Positions 11,406 through 22,240 are shown, counted from the first letter of the stretch. The stretch: DNA of 39,082 bases from Chara braunii (GCA_003427395.1 BFEA01000052.1:3549841-3588922), one strand, 5' to 3'. Made by a program: numbers and translations. Notes: generated from the sequence alone by a model not told the origin.

Positions 11406-11717
11406 TCTCCTGTGAGAGACCGTTGCTCATTGCCTTGTCCAGGTGGGACTATCTGAGATTTCGTTCTCTTTTCTTGCCCTTCAACAACTTTCACTTTTTG
11501 GGCACCATGTTCCTGATCGAGTGCTTGGGGGACTACATGTCAGCGGGAGACTCCGATTCTGAGCCGCAAGCTTCTCTTTCTCTCTTATTTTCATAATATA
11601 TGAAGACACTGAATTCTGACAGGTCGCTTTGATGTCATAGAATATCGTACTAGTTTGTGGATGCGTCGATGCCCGTTACTGTAGAACTGTTTTGTCTGCC
11701 TATTTTTCCTTGGCATT

Positions 11718-13049
11718 TCATGCGGTGACCTGTGAATTCTGGTCACCACAGGGGGAGCTACCTTCCATGGATGCACTGCCCTTTCTCTTTGTCTTCCTGT
11801 TCGGTTCTTCACTGTTTACTTTTTGAGGGGAGGCTTGCTGTTTAGGAGTGGGGTCCGACTGCTGGTTCCACTCCTCGATGATCTGTTTTGCATTGAATAG
11901 GCTGTCGTTGATGTCCTCAGAGTTGGGAAAGGAGTCCGCTGTCTAATCGACTCCAAATCCCACATAAAATCCTCATGTTTCTTCTCTTCTTTAATCACAG
12001 GAGTCGATCACCGGATCCGAGTGAAATTTCCTTGGGATTTCAGTTATTTTCTTCGCTCCCACGAGATGCCACTTGTTGTCCGATGGGGGGGAAATGCCTG
12101 GTTGTTTGATCGTCGGGGTGGAATTGGTATACGTCTATATCCATTTGGGTTTAGTGATGGTGTTATCAAATACCCAGTTGTTGTAGTCTGAGTCGTTGAC
12201 GAACCATATCCCTTTGGCTTCCTCGACCTCAACTAACATGTTCTATCTGAACTTTTTTTGCTCGAGGGAGTGCGGGCACTTGGGATCCGTGCCCAAATGA
12301 CCCCTGTTTCCGCACCTGAAGAAGATGGGTGAGGTCTTCGTGGAGACCGTCATAGTTGAGACTATGTCATTGATAAGGCATTGCGACTCCTAAGGGAAGA
12401 TTGTGGGGTCGTCAGTCAGTACCTCCAAGATTGTTGTAACCGAATTGCAGTGGAGAGCCAGGAAGTCGGATTTGGGTAGGACCCACTTCAACAGCTTGTT
12501 GGCAGGGTATTCAACTTCCAGACGTTCCTTCATCAACTAACAAGTGTGCTGCTTAGTTTGCATCTATGAAAACTAAGGTATTCAACTTCCAGACGTTCCT
12601 TCATCAACTAACAAGTGTGTTGCTTAGTTTGCATCTATGAAAACTATGATTATCATTGTTCTGCCTAGCTCGAGCAAGGATAACTTCTCCACACCAGTTT
12701 TAATGTTCTCATGCGCCTAGATTGATTTAACCACCCATTTCCTTTTCTCAATGGGGGAAAGTCGTGCCCCCGTGTTGGGAAAGGTGAAGATGAGGGTTTG
12801 TTTCTCAAATGTAGCGTTGGTGTCAACGAAGTTTTCTTTTGGATACGACCATGCAATCACCTCTTCTTCCGTGTCGTCTTTAATGTTTTTCACTTTGATT
12901 GTGAACTTTTCTCTTTTGATTTTTGGGGCTTCCAGTAGGAAGTGCAGTATTTCGTGATCAACATTAAAGGCGTTCCGGGTAGGGGCCTTCGGAACAACTA
13001 TTCAGGTTGCTGCTGCCGTGCTGTACCAACGTCGAAAAGTTTGAGCCAT
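11718..13049 (-). pseudogene. LINE-1 ORF1 (nucleic-acid-binding protein), broken
   Basis: From the ATG at 13049 the frame reads MAQTFRRW, then (after an in-frame TGA) ILHFLLEAPKIKREKFTIKV, EEEVIAWSYPKENFVDT and IEKRKWVVKSI before a TAG at 12719. The same family of readings continues through further stops: LEVEYPANKLLKWVLPKSDF, a zinc-knuckle-like FFRCGNRGHLGTDPKC (12323-12276), GIWFVNDSDYNNWVFD, and an acidic tail QIIEEWNQQSDPTPKQQ. ORF1 proteins of plant LINEs bind element RNA. A 71-bp tandem duplication (12506-12647), several stops and at least one shift inactivate it. The knuckle has phenylalanine where its first cysteine should be. Confidence 0.75.
12506..12647. repeat. 71-bp perfect-type tandem duplication inside ORF1
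   Basis: Two adjacent copies (12506-12576 and 12577-12647) are identical over about 70 bp except for one C/T difference. 71 is not a multiple of three, so the event itself shifts the ORF1 frame. The near identity marks it as much younger than the surrounding decay. Confidence 0.9.
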
Positions 13050-13070
13050 GCCTGTTGTCGGAGGATACTA

Positions 13071-13366
13071 GCCTTCAAAGTGTCATCTTATTTTTTCTAT
13101 TTTTTTGATCGAGTAAAGAAAAATAAGTTCCTTTGCTTACCTCTAAGTATTGATTTTTTATTTATGAATTTAATTAATTAGTCTTTTTGCATGCCACAAA
13201 AATAATCGAATGGAAGCCTTCAAAGTGTGATCTTGTTTTTTCTATTTTTTAGACCGAGTAAAGAAAAACAAGTTCCTTTGCTTACCTCTTAGAGTCTTAG
13301 AATTGATTTTTTATTTATGTATTAATTAATTAGTCTTTTAACATGCCGCAAAAATAATCGAATGGA
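13071..13366. repeat. Tandem duplication, period about 145 bp
   Basis: Copy 1 (13071-13215) and copy 2 (13216-13366) both begin GCCTTCAAAGTGT and end AAAAATAATCGAATGGAA. Small indels separate them. The duplication starts within about 25 bp upstream of the LINE-1 ORF1 start codon and may include part of its 5' untranslated region. Confidence 0.85.
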
Positions 13367-14033
13367 ACTCTAACACTGCATGCATTGACGTGTAAAGTAA
13401 ATAGATTTTCGGTTATCCTTCATTTCGTTTGCTTTTTCTTCTAATTTTTTTCCTTTTCATTTTGCTCCTTCTGTTTGACAACTCTCGTTGTATCTCTTCT
13501 GCCCTTCTTTGATTTTACCTATTCTTCTTTTTATTTTTTGATTATTGCTAATTTATTAAAAATCAGAAAAAATAATAAGAGAAAAAAATACGACCTCTTT
13601 TTTAAACTGGTTAGTAACATTGATTTCTTCTACTCCTGGGGGGGATCACGAACGTGGGGTTGATGCGGGGCTGTAATAGGATGTTGTCCGCCACGTATCT
13701 CACGGCCAGGGAGGCGATCAGTTTCTCCTATCGATGAACTCTTCGGAAGCTCTACAAACATGTCGACGAACTTTCTGTAAACAGCATTCCCGATGGGTGA
13801 ACTAGATCAGATTTTGCTGACAGTGATCCTCAAGAGTGGAGGATGGGAGGTGGAGAGTGCAGAGTGCAAAGTGGAGGGAAGGTGGATACGGGGTGAACCA
13901 CCAGACATGAACTGAGTGATGGAGGGAGACATAGTTGGGAAGACCTTCGTTTCCAATTCAAAGTTGGGAAGAAAGGGAGATAGACATTGAGCAACTCATT
14001 GCACCAGAGATTGTGGGATTAAACCACTAGTAC
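13367..14033. other. Spacer, no gene seen
   Basis: An AT-rich half (13367-13640) gives way to a G/A-rich half with GTGGAG-type short repeats (13840-13900). No motif or long frame was recognised. Confidence 0.5.
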
Positions 14034-15340
14034 TTGTGCCATACGTCGACCGTGGTGTCGGAGGGCGCGGTGTCTCGACTCTCCACGGTGTACCAGACAC
14101 ACCCTATATGCGGTAACGGATTCACATACCTAGTGCGTCAGATTTTCATTACGCGTGGTTTATTCCGCGAATATATCAGGGACATTCCCTGTGAGCGGCC
14201 AACACCTGCCCTATTGTGTACCAGCAACCAACCTTTGGACCGGCTCTGATGGTCACCCTTACCAACAAAAAGGAGAGGAAGCGCCGCTGACCGATCTATT
14301 GGTCCACGCGGATATGGGACCCTGTAGGACAGCAAAGCATTACCGACCCGTATTTGTGGTAGCCGCCGGGTTTGGGTAGGGATGCGAACGGTACAATCCA
14401 GGCACTGCCTTTTCTGCTGCGTGCTGATTTCCTCTTAGGTGGGTTATGGGCTGTTCACACAAGGACGCGGTCGCTGCCAAAAAGAAAAGGGGATAAAAGA
14501 AGAAAGAAAAAATATACTAGGGAAGGAAAAACAAAGTGTTGTATTCGCTACCTGTGTCTAAATCTGGATTGTCGCTTAAGCCTTCTCAGATCTGGCGGTC
14601 GCATGTGATAGCATGGCATTTTATTTTCTATTCTTCTTTCTTTCTTCTCATTATGAATTATTAGTTATGCCCGTTCGAACTTAGTCCCCCTTTTCTTTTG
14701 GTCATTTGGTTATTTCGAGAGAGAGCGAACGGTCCGGTTTTGAATTTTGATTACAAGCGGGAGGTTTAGACTGGCGCGACCCTCACGTCTTCTTTGCTAT
14801 GGGTACGACCCACTAGTCGACGTAGTGCAGGATCCTAAAAGGAGGGCGACCCATAGCGGCTTTGGTAGGAGGCTTACAGAAGGTCATAAGCCTCGTCTTT
14901 GCCATCGGACACGGATACCCATTAGGGGTAGTCTGATGGCCTCCTTTGAAGGGAGGACGAAATCGGTCGGTATCTCGTCATGGGACCACCGTGGAAAGAC
15001 GACAGGGATGGACTGCAGGACTGCATTTTCGTAACAACCCTTGGTTGCTAGGACTTAGTATATTTTTCTTTCTATTAAAAAGTAGTATGATCATTTATCT
15101 TGATTTTGTTTGAACTACTTTGTTTCGTTTAGAATATAGGGGATCACGCATTTTCAAAAATTACAAGAGAGTAGCTGTTAGGCTACTCATCTATTGGCCG
15201 GCAAGTGTGCGGGTGCGGTTGAGCTGCTCCGCTCGGTTGCAAGTTGGGGCTGTAAGTTTGAGCAGTGGGGCACTTAGGCTGCGGCTATCTGTGCATAATT
15301 GCATAGCCTACAATTAGTAGTAGGCTCCATCTATTCTAAA
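14034..15340. other. Unclassified GC-richer segment, possibly retroelement leader
   Basis: Two frames of 95 and 78 codons exist on the plus strand (14747-15034 and 14372-14608), but neither shows a motif. The base composition resembles the unit-U and LTR-like sequences found later in the window. It lies upstream of a gag-like fragment in the same orientation, so a leader or LTR role is possible but unproven. Confidence 0.3.
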
Positions 15341-15344
15341 ACGA

Positions 15345-15725
15345 GAGGCTATGCCTTGCCGTAATGGGCTGCATGGCTACAAGCCTAAGTACCTCTAGTT
15401 TATCTGCAGGTGGGAGCAAAAAACGGAGGAGGGGCCTACGGTTACCGCCATCCTAGATTATAGCCGCTATAAACAGGAGGTTAAACTAAAAATAAACGTA
15501 GAAAAGGCTAAAGAGGAGGAGATTGCGATGGGCCAGAAGTTGCAGGCGGCCGTCACAGAGGCCAAGAGAAGGTGCAGGAGGGATGGAGTTACAACAGAGG
15601 TTCAAGTGACAATCTCATATCACGAGACTAAGACCTCCACAAGAACCACGGAGTGTGAGCAACAACGGCTAGACCGGGATTCCGAAGCAGACTCCGAAGC
15701 CAGCGATGTGGTTACTCAGTTCTGA
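15345..15725 (+). pseudogene. Gag-like fragment with charged helical tail
   Basis: At 15352-15397 the plus strand reads PCRNGLHGYKPKYL, which has the look of an eroded zinc knuckle (C..C G..GH....C with ligands lost), then a stop. In another frame an open run from about 15402 to the stop at 15723 reads FICRWEQKTEEGPTV and continues KQEVKLKINVEKAKEEEIAM. It ends in an acidic, serine-rich tail (RDSEADSEASDVVTQF). The true open stretch therefore starts well before the first ATG at 15528. The pattern suggests the C-terminal part of a retroelement Gag. No database match can be claimed. Confidence 0.35.
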
Positions 15726-16160
15726 CACGGACAGGAGCAGTGGCGATGGGACCACCCGTCCGCCGAATCAGTGGAGGATAGCCCATAGGCCAGCTCACGT
15801 CGACGGAGGGGCTGAGCCCGCGCATGCAGTTACAGGACCGAGAGGTGAGAGCATGAGGTACGTGTGAGATATTGGCAGTGACACGAGGCAAAAAGCAGTC
15901 ATACTTTCGTGAATGTGCTATGTGAGAACTTCTTTGTTGGCGTCACCATCTCTCTCTTAAACCATAGTATTGGGAGCAAGGGTGCTAAGTTCGCAAGGTG
16001 GTTACAAACAGTGGGGAGAGGGCAATGCGGACACACTGGGTACTTATGATACTCACAAGTTAGAGAAGTCGGACTTTCCATGGGAGGCTTCGTGAGTGGG
16101 CATACGTGAAGTTGACGTCATCCTCCAGATCCTATCGACCTTCTGTACGCTGTCGGTGCG

Positions 16161-16179
16161 AATACCCTTACAAGGGTAT
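16161..16179 (+). promoter_or_regulatory. ATACCCTT hairpin, retroelement terminus-type motif
   Basis: ATACCCTT-ac-AAGGGTAT is a perfect 8-bp stem with a 2-nt loop. It is followed by GGTTTTTGCAAGT. The same hairpin occurs at 24085-24107 (followed by CTTTTTGCAAGT) and, in variant form, at 31924-31944 and 39023-39050, where it lies just before CCCCGACA. The recurring position next to element boundaries suggests a conserved structural site in the 3' part of an LTR or in the leader. Confidence 0.6.
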
Positions 16180-16708
16180 CCGCCCTGGTTTTTGCAAGTG
16201 ACAGAGATTAAGTTTGAGTTGGAACTTTTGAGCAGACTGCGTGAGTCATAGCAGTCTATCGGCTGAAAGTTTGACTAGAATGTCTAGAGTAGAGAATGTG
16301 TGGGCGCGCAGACTTGAGGCGCGCGTGATTTTGTTTATTGATGTTTGAAGGGTCAGCGTGTTTGCCGACCAGAATTTGTTTTCCTCTGATCAAACAGGGA
16401 TTAAAAAGATCATGTCTCGTTGACTAATGCACTCACCTGCAACCTGTGCGTACGTGCGGAGGGCGGCATCGAGAACAAGGTGGCTTTTGAAGGCGTTTCG
16501 ATAGCTCGATGCGTCACGTAGTGTCCGTTTATTTAGGCTTCCGTCAGAGCTAGACTCAGCCTTGGGCCTAGCGCTGTCGGTTACAGTATCAGACTGTCGT
16601 CAACAAGATTCAGGGATCGAGGTCGAGCGGCGACAACGCGGGAATATCAGAGTGGCGCGAAGGAACTGAGGGAGTCGGGGGCCTGGCGGGGCTATCCCCC
16701 CTTGGGTT

Positions 16709-17015
16709 TTGTCGTCGGCAACGTCCGATCGGCGGTGGCACTTTCTAAGTAATCCCTTTCAACCCTGTATTCCTAACGATTTTTGTTATGCACCGGCGTG
16801 CCGCTGGCTTGGACGCGACGCCGGACTTGGTGGCCATCATGGCAGTCGAGGACCTTGGGCACGCGCCGCTCGTGGTGGGGGCCGTGGTCGTGGCTTTCCT
16901 CGCCCCCCATTTGGAGAGCGTCGATAGCCTAAAGTGGAAGGGGATAGGAGAGCATTTCGAGCGCGCCTATGGGACTACGGCCCTAGCGAGGAGAGGGCCG
17001 CTGTGGATGAGCTGA
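16709..17015 (+). pseudogene. Coding remnant shared with 24303-24581 (gag-like leader product)
   Basis: The frame from 16788 reads TPDLVAIMAVEDLGHAPLVV. The plus strand near 24444-24500 reads PPWVAVTAVEDLDHSAIEP. The nucleotide match is strongest around GTGGCC...GCAGT-GAGGACCTT. In both places the segment follows the ATACCCTT hairpin at a distance of a few hundred bases. This implies the N-terminal part of a Gag or other first ORF in two diverged copies of one element type. I do not recognise the family. Confidence 0.35.
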
Positions 17016-17034
17016 CTACCGTCCGCGACCTGTT

Positions 17035-17760
17035 GTGAGAGGTTTGAGTGTAAGCAGGCCGTTGGAACCTGCGAGCTGGCGGACTATGCCTGGGGCACTA
17101 CGGCAAGGCCCACCGCGGTACTACGACATGTCGTGGACCGTATGGAGCCGCACTGTGGGCCCGCAGCAGGCCGGCGCCCTCAACTGCAGGACGGTTTATG
17201 TGGGGGTTGCCCGCTGGGGACCCGAAAGGGCGGCCAACTCTGCCTGGGGAGAGCAGGCAGGGGGGGGCCAGAGCGCTACAGTAGGGGCAACAGGCAGCGG
17301 GGCTGGCCCGGTAGGCAGCGGACGGGGCAGTGGCGCAGTGGGAAGGCAGGCAGTGGGAGGAGCACAAAGACAGTTGGGGAAGGGGCGAAAACGGGAAGGA
17401 ACCGGGACGGGATGGCGCGCTAGGTGCATGCGCGGAAGGGGCCAGCGGTAGCAGTGAGCGGGGCAGCAGTGAGACAGCGGGCGCTAGCACAAAGAAGCAG
17501 CGGGTGCTAGCGCAGCGGAGCAATGGGCATGAAGGCCGACCGCGGCTGCGCAGACGCTGTTGGAGAGAGGCAGTGGGCGCTAGCGCAGCAGAGTGGTACA
17601 AAACGGTGCAGAACGGGGCGCCACAGAGTAGGACAGAAGAAGCAAGGAACGGGCGCAGTGAAAGGGGATGCACCCGGGCGCGTTTCTGCGCCAGATCCAC
17701 CCGCAAATGGAGTGGTGAGGGAGATGGAGGATAGCGGATAGAAGATTGAGGGACCCGTCC
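17035..17760. repeat. GC-rich, purine-skewed segment with short degenerate repeats
   Basis: The plus strand is strongly G+A biased and contains repeated phrases such as GGGCGCTAGC (about 17479, 17500 and 17574) and GCAG/GGGGC words. Long open frames exist in several frames on both strands at once (for example 138 codons plus and 202 codons minus). That is the expected result of stop-poor GC-rich repeats, so none is called as a gene. Confidence 0.5.
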
Positions 17761-17800
17761 GATTCTTAATGAAATCGGGCGGGGAAATAGCCGATTTGGA

Positions 17801-18690
17801 GGTTTTCTGCCGGGGCGAACTCGATGGTGAGGTAAGATTAGGGGAGGAGTTAGTAGAACGGGAGTTTAGTGGGGATAGTGGTGCGCCGAGAGCCAACGAG
17901 AAGATGGCTATGGCAGACGACGAAGCTCCTAGCATGCTCGATTCCTTACGGAATCAGGCGAGCCAAGACGCTGAGTAGGGGTTTTGGCATGGTGCGAATG
18001 CAGCGGTGAAGTCAGATGCCGTGTTAGATCAGTAGAACGAGAGGTTAGAGAGAGAGTTAGTGCGCCGGGGCTATGGCGGAGGGGAGGAAAATAGAGAGTG
18101 AAGATGCCATAGTTTGGTCATTTCTTGACCGTTTTCCGTAATCTGAGATGCAAAATTGGGGTTTTCGGGTTGGGTGAAGGTAATGGCGAAGTTAGAAATC
18201 GCAAGAGGTTAGTAGACTAGGAGTTAGATAAAGAAACTACTGAGTGGTGATGGCGTGAGGGAGTGAAGTGGAGGGAGCGATTATCAAAGAACTCTATCTT
18301 TCCTTGAGGAGTTAAGACGAGGGAGGGGTCGAACCGAGGGTTTTCAGCCCTGGCGACCCCGATTCCATAGTTAGATTTAGTAAAGAGTTAGTATTTCGGG
18401 GGCTAGAATAGAAAGGTGTTGCGCAGGAGATGGCGGAAGCTTGGCTATGTCGAAGGGGAAGAGAAACAACTCACTCGATTTGTTGTGAGAACAAGCGAGT
18501 GAAGGTGCTAGATTGGGGTTCTCTGGCATGGCGAGTCAGATGGTACTGTTAGTTTTGTCAGTAGAATGTCGTGCAGTGGGGTAGGAGAAAGGATAGATTG
18601 CGAAGAGTGAGGGGGAAAGTGAGGAACGTATCTGGCGGGGTTTCTGCGATAGGTACGTAAGGGAAAAAGGGGGTAGAAGGTCGAGTCGGG
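17801..18690 (+). repeat. 178-180 bp tandem satellite, five units, each with a hairpin
   Basis: The landmark GGTTTTC or a close variant starts at 17801, 17980, 18160, 18339 and 18517. Spacings are 179, 180, 179 and 178 bp. Each unit follows with a 'TGGCGA...GATGG' phrase and a GTTAGTAGA-type phrase. About 130-136 bp into units 1-4 there is a hairpin whose arms differ but pair: GCTCG/CGAGC (17936), GGTCA/TGACC (18116), AACTC/GAGTT (18290) and TCACTCG/CGAGTGA (18471, with an inner TTGTT/AACAA stem). Sequence between landmarks is much diverged. Such regularity with low identity is unusual for a retroelement LTR and resembles satellite DNA. Confidence 0.65.
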
Positions 18691-20039
18691 GTGCAGCAGG
18701 GAGGTAAGGACGAGAAGGAGGAGTGTAGTAGCGAAGAACAGAAGGCGCCTACCTGAGAACTTGCAAGCTTCCGGGGCTGATAGCTCGTCCCTCCTCCCGG
18801 ATGCATGCGGTCGGGATCGTGGCCAGATGCGTGTAGGAATCAGCAGGGGAGAAGAGAATTCGAGTACGGTAGCGAATGCTCCCCCGTTTTAGTGGGAGAT
18901 CCATTCGATCCTTGCCAGCTACCTTTGTGGGGGATGCTGCGGGCAGGTGGCGAGGGTGGAGACTTACTCGTGGTCGGGGCGATGTTCCGGCGATTGACGG
19001 TTTTGTGTGTATGTATAGGGAGAGAGAGAGGAAGAGGAGAGGATTGAGAATCCGAGCCAAGCAAAGGTAGAGGTTGAGGAAGGCGGGGCTATGCTTACCT
19101 GCTGTGTGCAGCCCCGAATCTGAGCGGAGGTCTGCCCACAGGCACAAAAGAGAAATGAGGAACAGATAGATTTCACTTGTCTGTTAGGAACTGCGTCGAG
19201 AGGGAGAGACGATAGTTACTATTGGGAAGAGGCGAGTCCGTCCGCGATATAACGGGAGATTCATCCCCATTTCGCATGCCCGGTTTGAAGCGAGAAAAGG
19301 CTCGAAATTGAGATCCCTCGTAGTTGCGAAAGAGATCGCAAAGTTAGTTGGGTCTTAGCGTATAAACCTTGAGACTTGTCAAACAGAGACTGCGCCTGTA
19401 CCTTCCCACGATTAAGGGGAAGGTTCTTCTGTATTTCGTAGGCATAGTGGCGGGGGCCGAGTTAGGCGCCAGACGGGAGTGAACGTGCGAGCTAGCACGA
19501 TGCAGAGAGAGAGGGAAGGTCAACCAGCAGGGCGGGAGAAAGAAATTGACCGAGGATGGGCCGGTAACGGTTAGCAGAAAGGGCAGACCGTGCACAGTCG
19601 ATTGGGTGGACGAATGCGACTAGCTGCACGGTATACGGTGCCTCGCTAGTCGAACTCGCTTGCAGGGGCAGGACTGGCGCCGCAGCATGAACGGATAGCC
19701 CGACGATATGAGCCTGCCTCTCATTGTGGATATAAGCTAGAGGGAGGGTCTGTCGCATGAGGGGCGTAGGCAGCGAGCTTGTGTGCGTTCGCGCTTGCTG
19801 TTTTAATTCCTTAGTGGTGGTGGCCCCGACCAGATGGTGCTCGGTAAAGGAGAGACTGTAGTTGGTTAGGCCGCTGGTGGTGTGGTCTATTTGGACTCGG
19901 CTCTCCTTAAGCTATGTTACTATAGTGTGGCTCAAGGTAAAGGTTGTATGATGTGGGGAAGTAGCAGACTATATACCGCCTTCTGACTGACGAGCCGCAC
20001 ATCTCGTTGATTGAAGCAGCACGGGAGTGAGTGGCAAAA
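18691..20039. other. Unassigned G/A-skewed segment
   Basis: No gene or clear repeat was recognised. A (GA)-rich run lies near 19018-19045. Overlapping frames on both strands are low in complexity. It continues the composition of the preceding satellite and may belong to the same large element. Confidence 0.35.
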
Positions 20040-20099
20040 GCCGGAAGGCTCACCTACAAGCCGGAACGCTCACCTACAGGCCGGGAAGCTCACAGCTGA
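20040..20099. repeat. Three tandem copies of a 20-bp repeat
   Basis: Units at 20040-20059, 20060-20079 and 20080-20099 each start GCCGG and contain GCTCAC. Units 1 and 2 differ at two positions. Unit 3 diverges in its second half. Confidence 0.8.
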
Positions 20100-20559
20100 A
20101 CGAAGGAGCTGGAGACGAGCTATAAGTCGGCCGTGAAGGGGGGGGGCGGACTTGCGAGCAGAACCGAGACCATTTGAGTTGAGGGTAGGGGTGTCCTTGT
20201 TGCAGCGTGAAAGGCCGTTTGGGAGTCAGCAGTCGGCGGTTGACTACAGTTTGACCAAGTTGCGGCACTTTCAGGCCGCCATTGCGGGGCCCTCAGGCGA
20301 TTCGAGATATCGAGGCCCTCTCCTGCGAGTCTGAGAGCACCCTCCTTGGATCTGAGAGTCTGAAAACCTTCTCCTTCTGCCCTTCTTACTCTAAGTCTAG
20401 TCTGTTGGTTCTGAGAGGAAGGCGGCAGGCGGGATTGCAACCCGTAATCCGCGCCAAGGCCTCCGTGGGAGGTTCGCCCCACCGATTGTGGGAGCTCTGC
20501 CGGAGCCTAGGCGAGGCTCTGGAGGCAGGGAATTGAAAGGTAACCATTCACTGCCCCTC

Positions 20560-20675
20560 TATATACCTTGGTATAACCCCTATCTGTACATCCTGCTATG
20601 TTTGACTGAGTACACTGCGTGTATCCCTATTTTGGCTTAAGTTTGACTGGCAGGACACAAGCCAGACTAAATAAA
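20560..20675 (+). promoter_or_regulatory. Candidate LTR promoter and polyadenylation signal
   Basis: TATATA occurs at 20560-20565 and AATAAA at 20670-20675, 110 bp apart, on the plus strand. This spacing is normal for the U3-R part of an LTR. The hairpin satellite, the 122-bp triplicate and the unit-U leader follow downstream in the same orientation. The assignment is inference from order only. Confidence 0.3.
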
Positions 20676-20792
20676 GGAATGCGTGTGCAATCTCAATTTC
20701 AGTTTTGTTGATTGTCTGAATGCAGATTGTGAACACAAGGGGGTGCATCTGGGGCAGGATAGGTGAAAGGTGGTTTTGCTTGAGGTTGGCAG

Positions 20793-21640
20793 GGTCCTAT
20801 GGGGCCAGACCAGTTCCATAAGATTGGCCGGTCTGACCGCTGTGTTTATTTTTGAATTACATGGAGAATCAGACCAGTTTCATAAGATTGAACGGTCTGA
20901 TTGCTCTGAATTGTGAGGGCTTGATTGTGGTTGACTTTTCAGGGGCCGAATCTGTACCATAAGATTGGAGGGTTTTGGTTGCCATGTTTGATTCGGGTTT
21001 TGGTTTGTTTCTTTTGTTGTTGGTTGAGGAGGTCTGAGCAAGTCCATAAGATTGGACGGCTCAGCCCCTTCCTGTTTCATTCTGAGGGAGTAATTCTCGC
21101 TGAGGGCAGGGCATGTCCATAAGATTGGACGACCTTGGACTCATGCCGCACACAGTGGTTCAGAGAGAAACGAACCTGGCAAAGGACCAGATGTGTTCCA
21201 TAAGATTGGACGGTCTGGCCCAATGCCTCGCACATGCTGGAACCAAAAATGTTAAATTTTGGCTATATTTTATACTATCCTATTTATGAACAGGCTAGTC
21301 AGGCATGGGTTCCATAAGATTGGACGGCCTGGCTATAGCTTATCATTAAATGAAGAGAGTATAACTAAGATTATAACTGAAGGTAACCTTGGGCAGGCTG
21401 GACCTTGTTCTAAGATGAACGGCTCAGTCCTATGTCCAGTGTTTGAACGCTAAGTTCAAAGAGGTATACATAAGTTTGGATATTAAACAGTTCGGGGCGA
21501 CTGAACCTTATCCTAAGATGAACGGTTTAGTCGTATGCCTAAAAGGAAGAGAGAAGTAGTTGTGCAACTTATTCGTGTATACTCAATGGCTGAGTCAGAC
21601 AAGTTTCATAAGATTGGACGGCTTGACTTTATGCCCTATG
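20793..21640 (+). repeat. Ten-copy hairpin satellite with constant CATAAGATTG loop
   Basis: The loop core CATAAGATTG (or CTAAGATG in copies 8 and 9) starts at 20817, 20881, 20958, 21045, 21118, 21199, 21313, 21410, 21513 and 21607. Around it the arms change yet pair: CAGACC/GGTCTG (copy 1), AATCAGACC/GGTCTGATT (2), CTGAGC/GCTCAG (4), CCAGA/TCTGG (6), AGTCAGGC/GCCTGGCT (7) and GACTGAACC/GGTTTAGTC (9). Copy 10 pairs partly. Copies 3, 5 and 8 are weaker. A short inner stem (TCC/GGA, TTC/GAA or GTTC/GAAC) also co-varies. A trailing TATGCC-like word follows several copies. No coding frame fits the spacing of 64-114 bp. Confidence 0.75.
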
Positions 21641-21909
21641 TAAGCTGGGTATAAGAGAATAACGCATCGAGAGATTACGAACTATTGTTTGCAAAGTTTG
21701 ACTTGGGGTGGCGAGAGTACTTACCTTTGTGGTTTGGCCTGCATGTGGCTGAGTGAGGCTACTACTTGGTCTGAGTTTCAGTTTAACAAGTAGTTGCTTT
21801 AGTTGCTCGCCACGTGCTAGAGCGATAAGAGTTAGCCCCATTCCTGCATTTTCTGAGCTAAGTTTTTTTACTTAGATCGATTTTCGCATTTTCAGGGATC
21901 TTTTGTTAT

Positions 21910-22240
21910 ACTTGGCTTTGTATAAATCTTGGCAAGCTACTTTCCCTACGGGAAGCGCTGCCGAAATTTCTACAAATTTGGGGAGTTCGTTAATTTTTGA
22001 CTTATCAAAGTTCAACTTGTCTAAAGTTTATATATGACTTAGTAAAAATTTGAAAAGTCTCATTTTCTAAAGGGAATGTTGCCAAAATTTTTGTTAATTC
22101 AGGGAGTTAGACAAAATTGGACTTTGGAAAGCCAAGGATTATTTTTGGCTTCATATTTGGGCTGATATAAATTCTGAAAATGCACTTTTCCTACGGGAAG
22201 CGCTGCCGAAATTTTCTTACTTTAAAGGAGATAGATTATA
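21910..22240 (+). repeat. Three regular copies of a 122-123 bp unit
   Basis: The core TTTCCCTACGGGAAGCG or a close variant starts at about 21941, 22063 and 22186. It is followed each time by GCTGCC(A)AAATTT and then a GGAGTT/GGAGAT phrase. TTCCC-ta-CGGGAA forms a small hairpin in copies 1 and 3. The third copy runs straight into the shared unit U. Confidence 0.75.

Larger units (their letters stand above)
6915..13049 (-). mobile_element. LINE-1: near full-length, inactive non-LTR retrotransposon
   Basis: Read on the minus strand, the element runs ORF1 (13049-11718), an extra ORF (11405-10932), APE-type endonuclease (10555-9770), linker (9770-9300), reverse transcriptase (9291-8300) and a C-terminal RT-associated region (7989-6915). 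This is the standard gene order of plant L1-type LINEs, which reverse-transcribe their RNA at a nicked target site. Frameshifts and stops interrupt every domain. No poly(A) tail or target-site duplication was identified, so the outer ends are approximate. A second truncated copy of the same family lies at 31979-34010. Confidence 0.85.

Noticed and set aside
17098-17706. Long minus-strand frame (202 codons) and overlapping plus-strand frames of 134-138 codons
   Set aside because: The region is GC-rich and purine-skewed with short repeats, and all frames are open at once. No motif or sensible domain order appears.
20793-21640. CRISPR array (repeated 25-35 bp words with variable spacers)
   Set aside because: Spacing is irregular (64-114 bp), the repeats are imperfect, the arms vary with pairing, and the surroundings are eukaryotic retroelement DNA with no cas genes.
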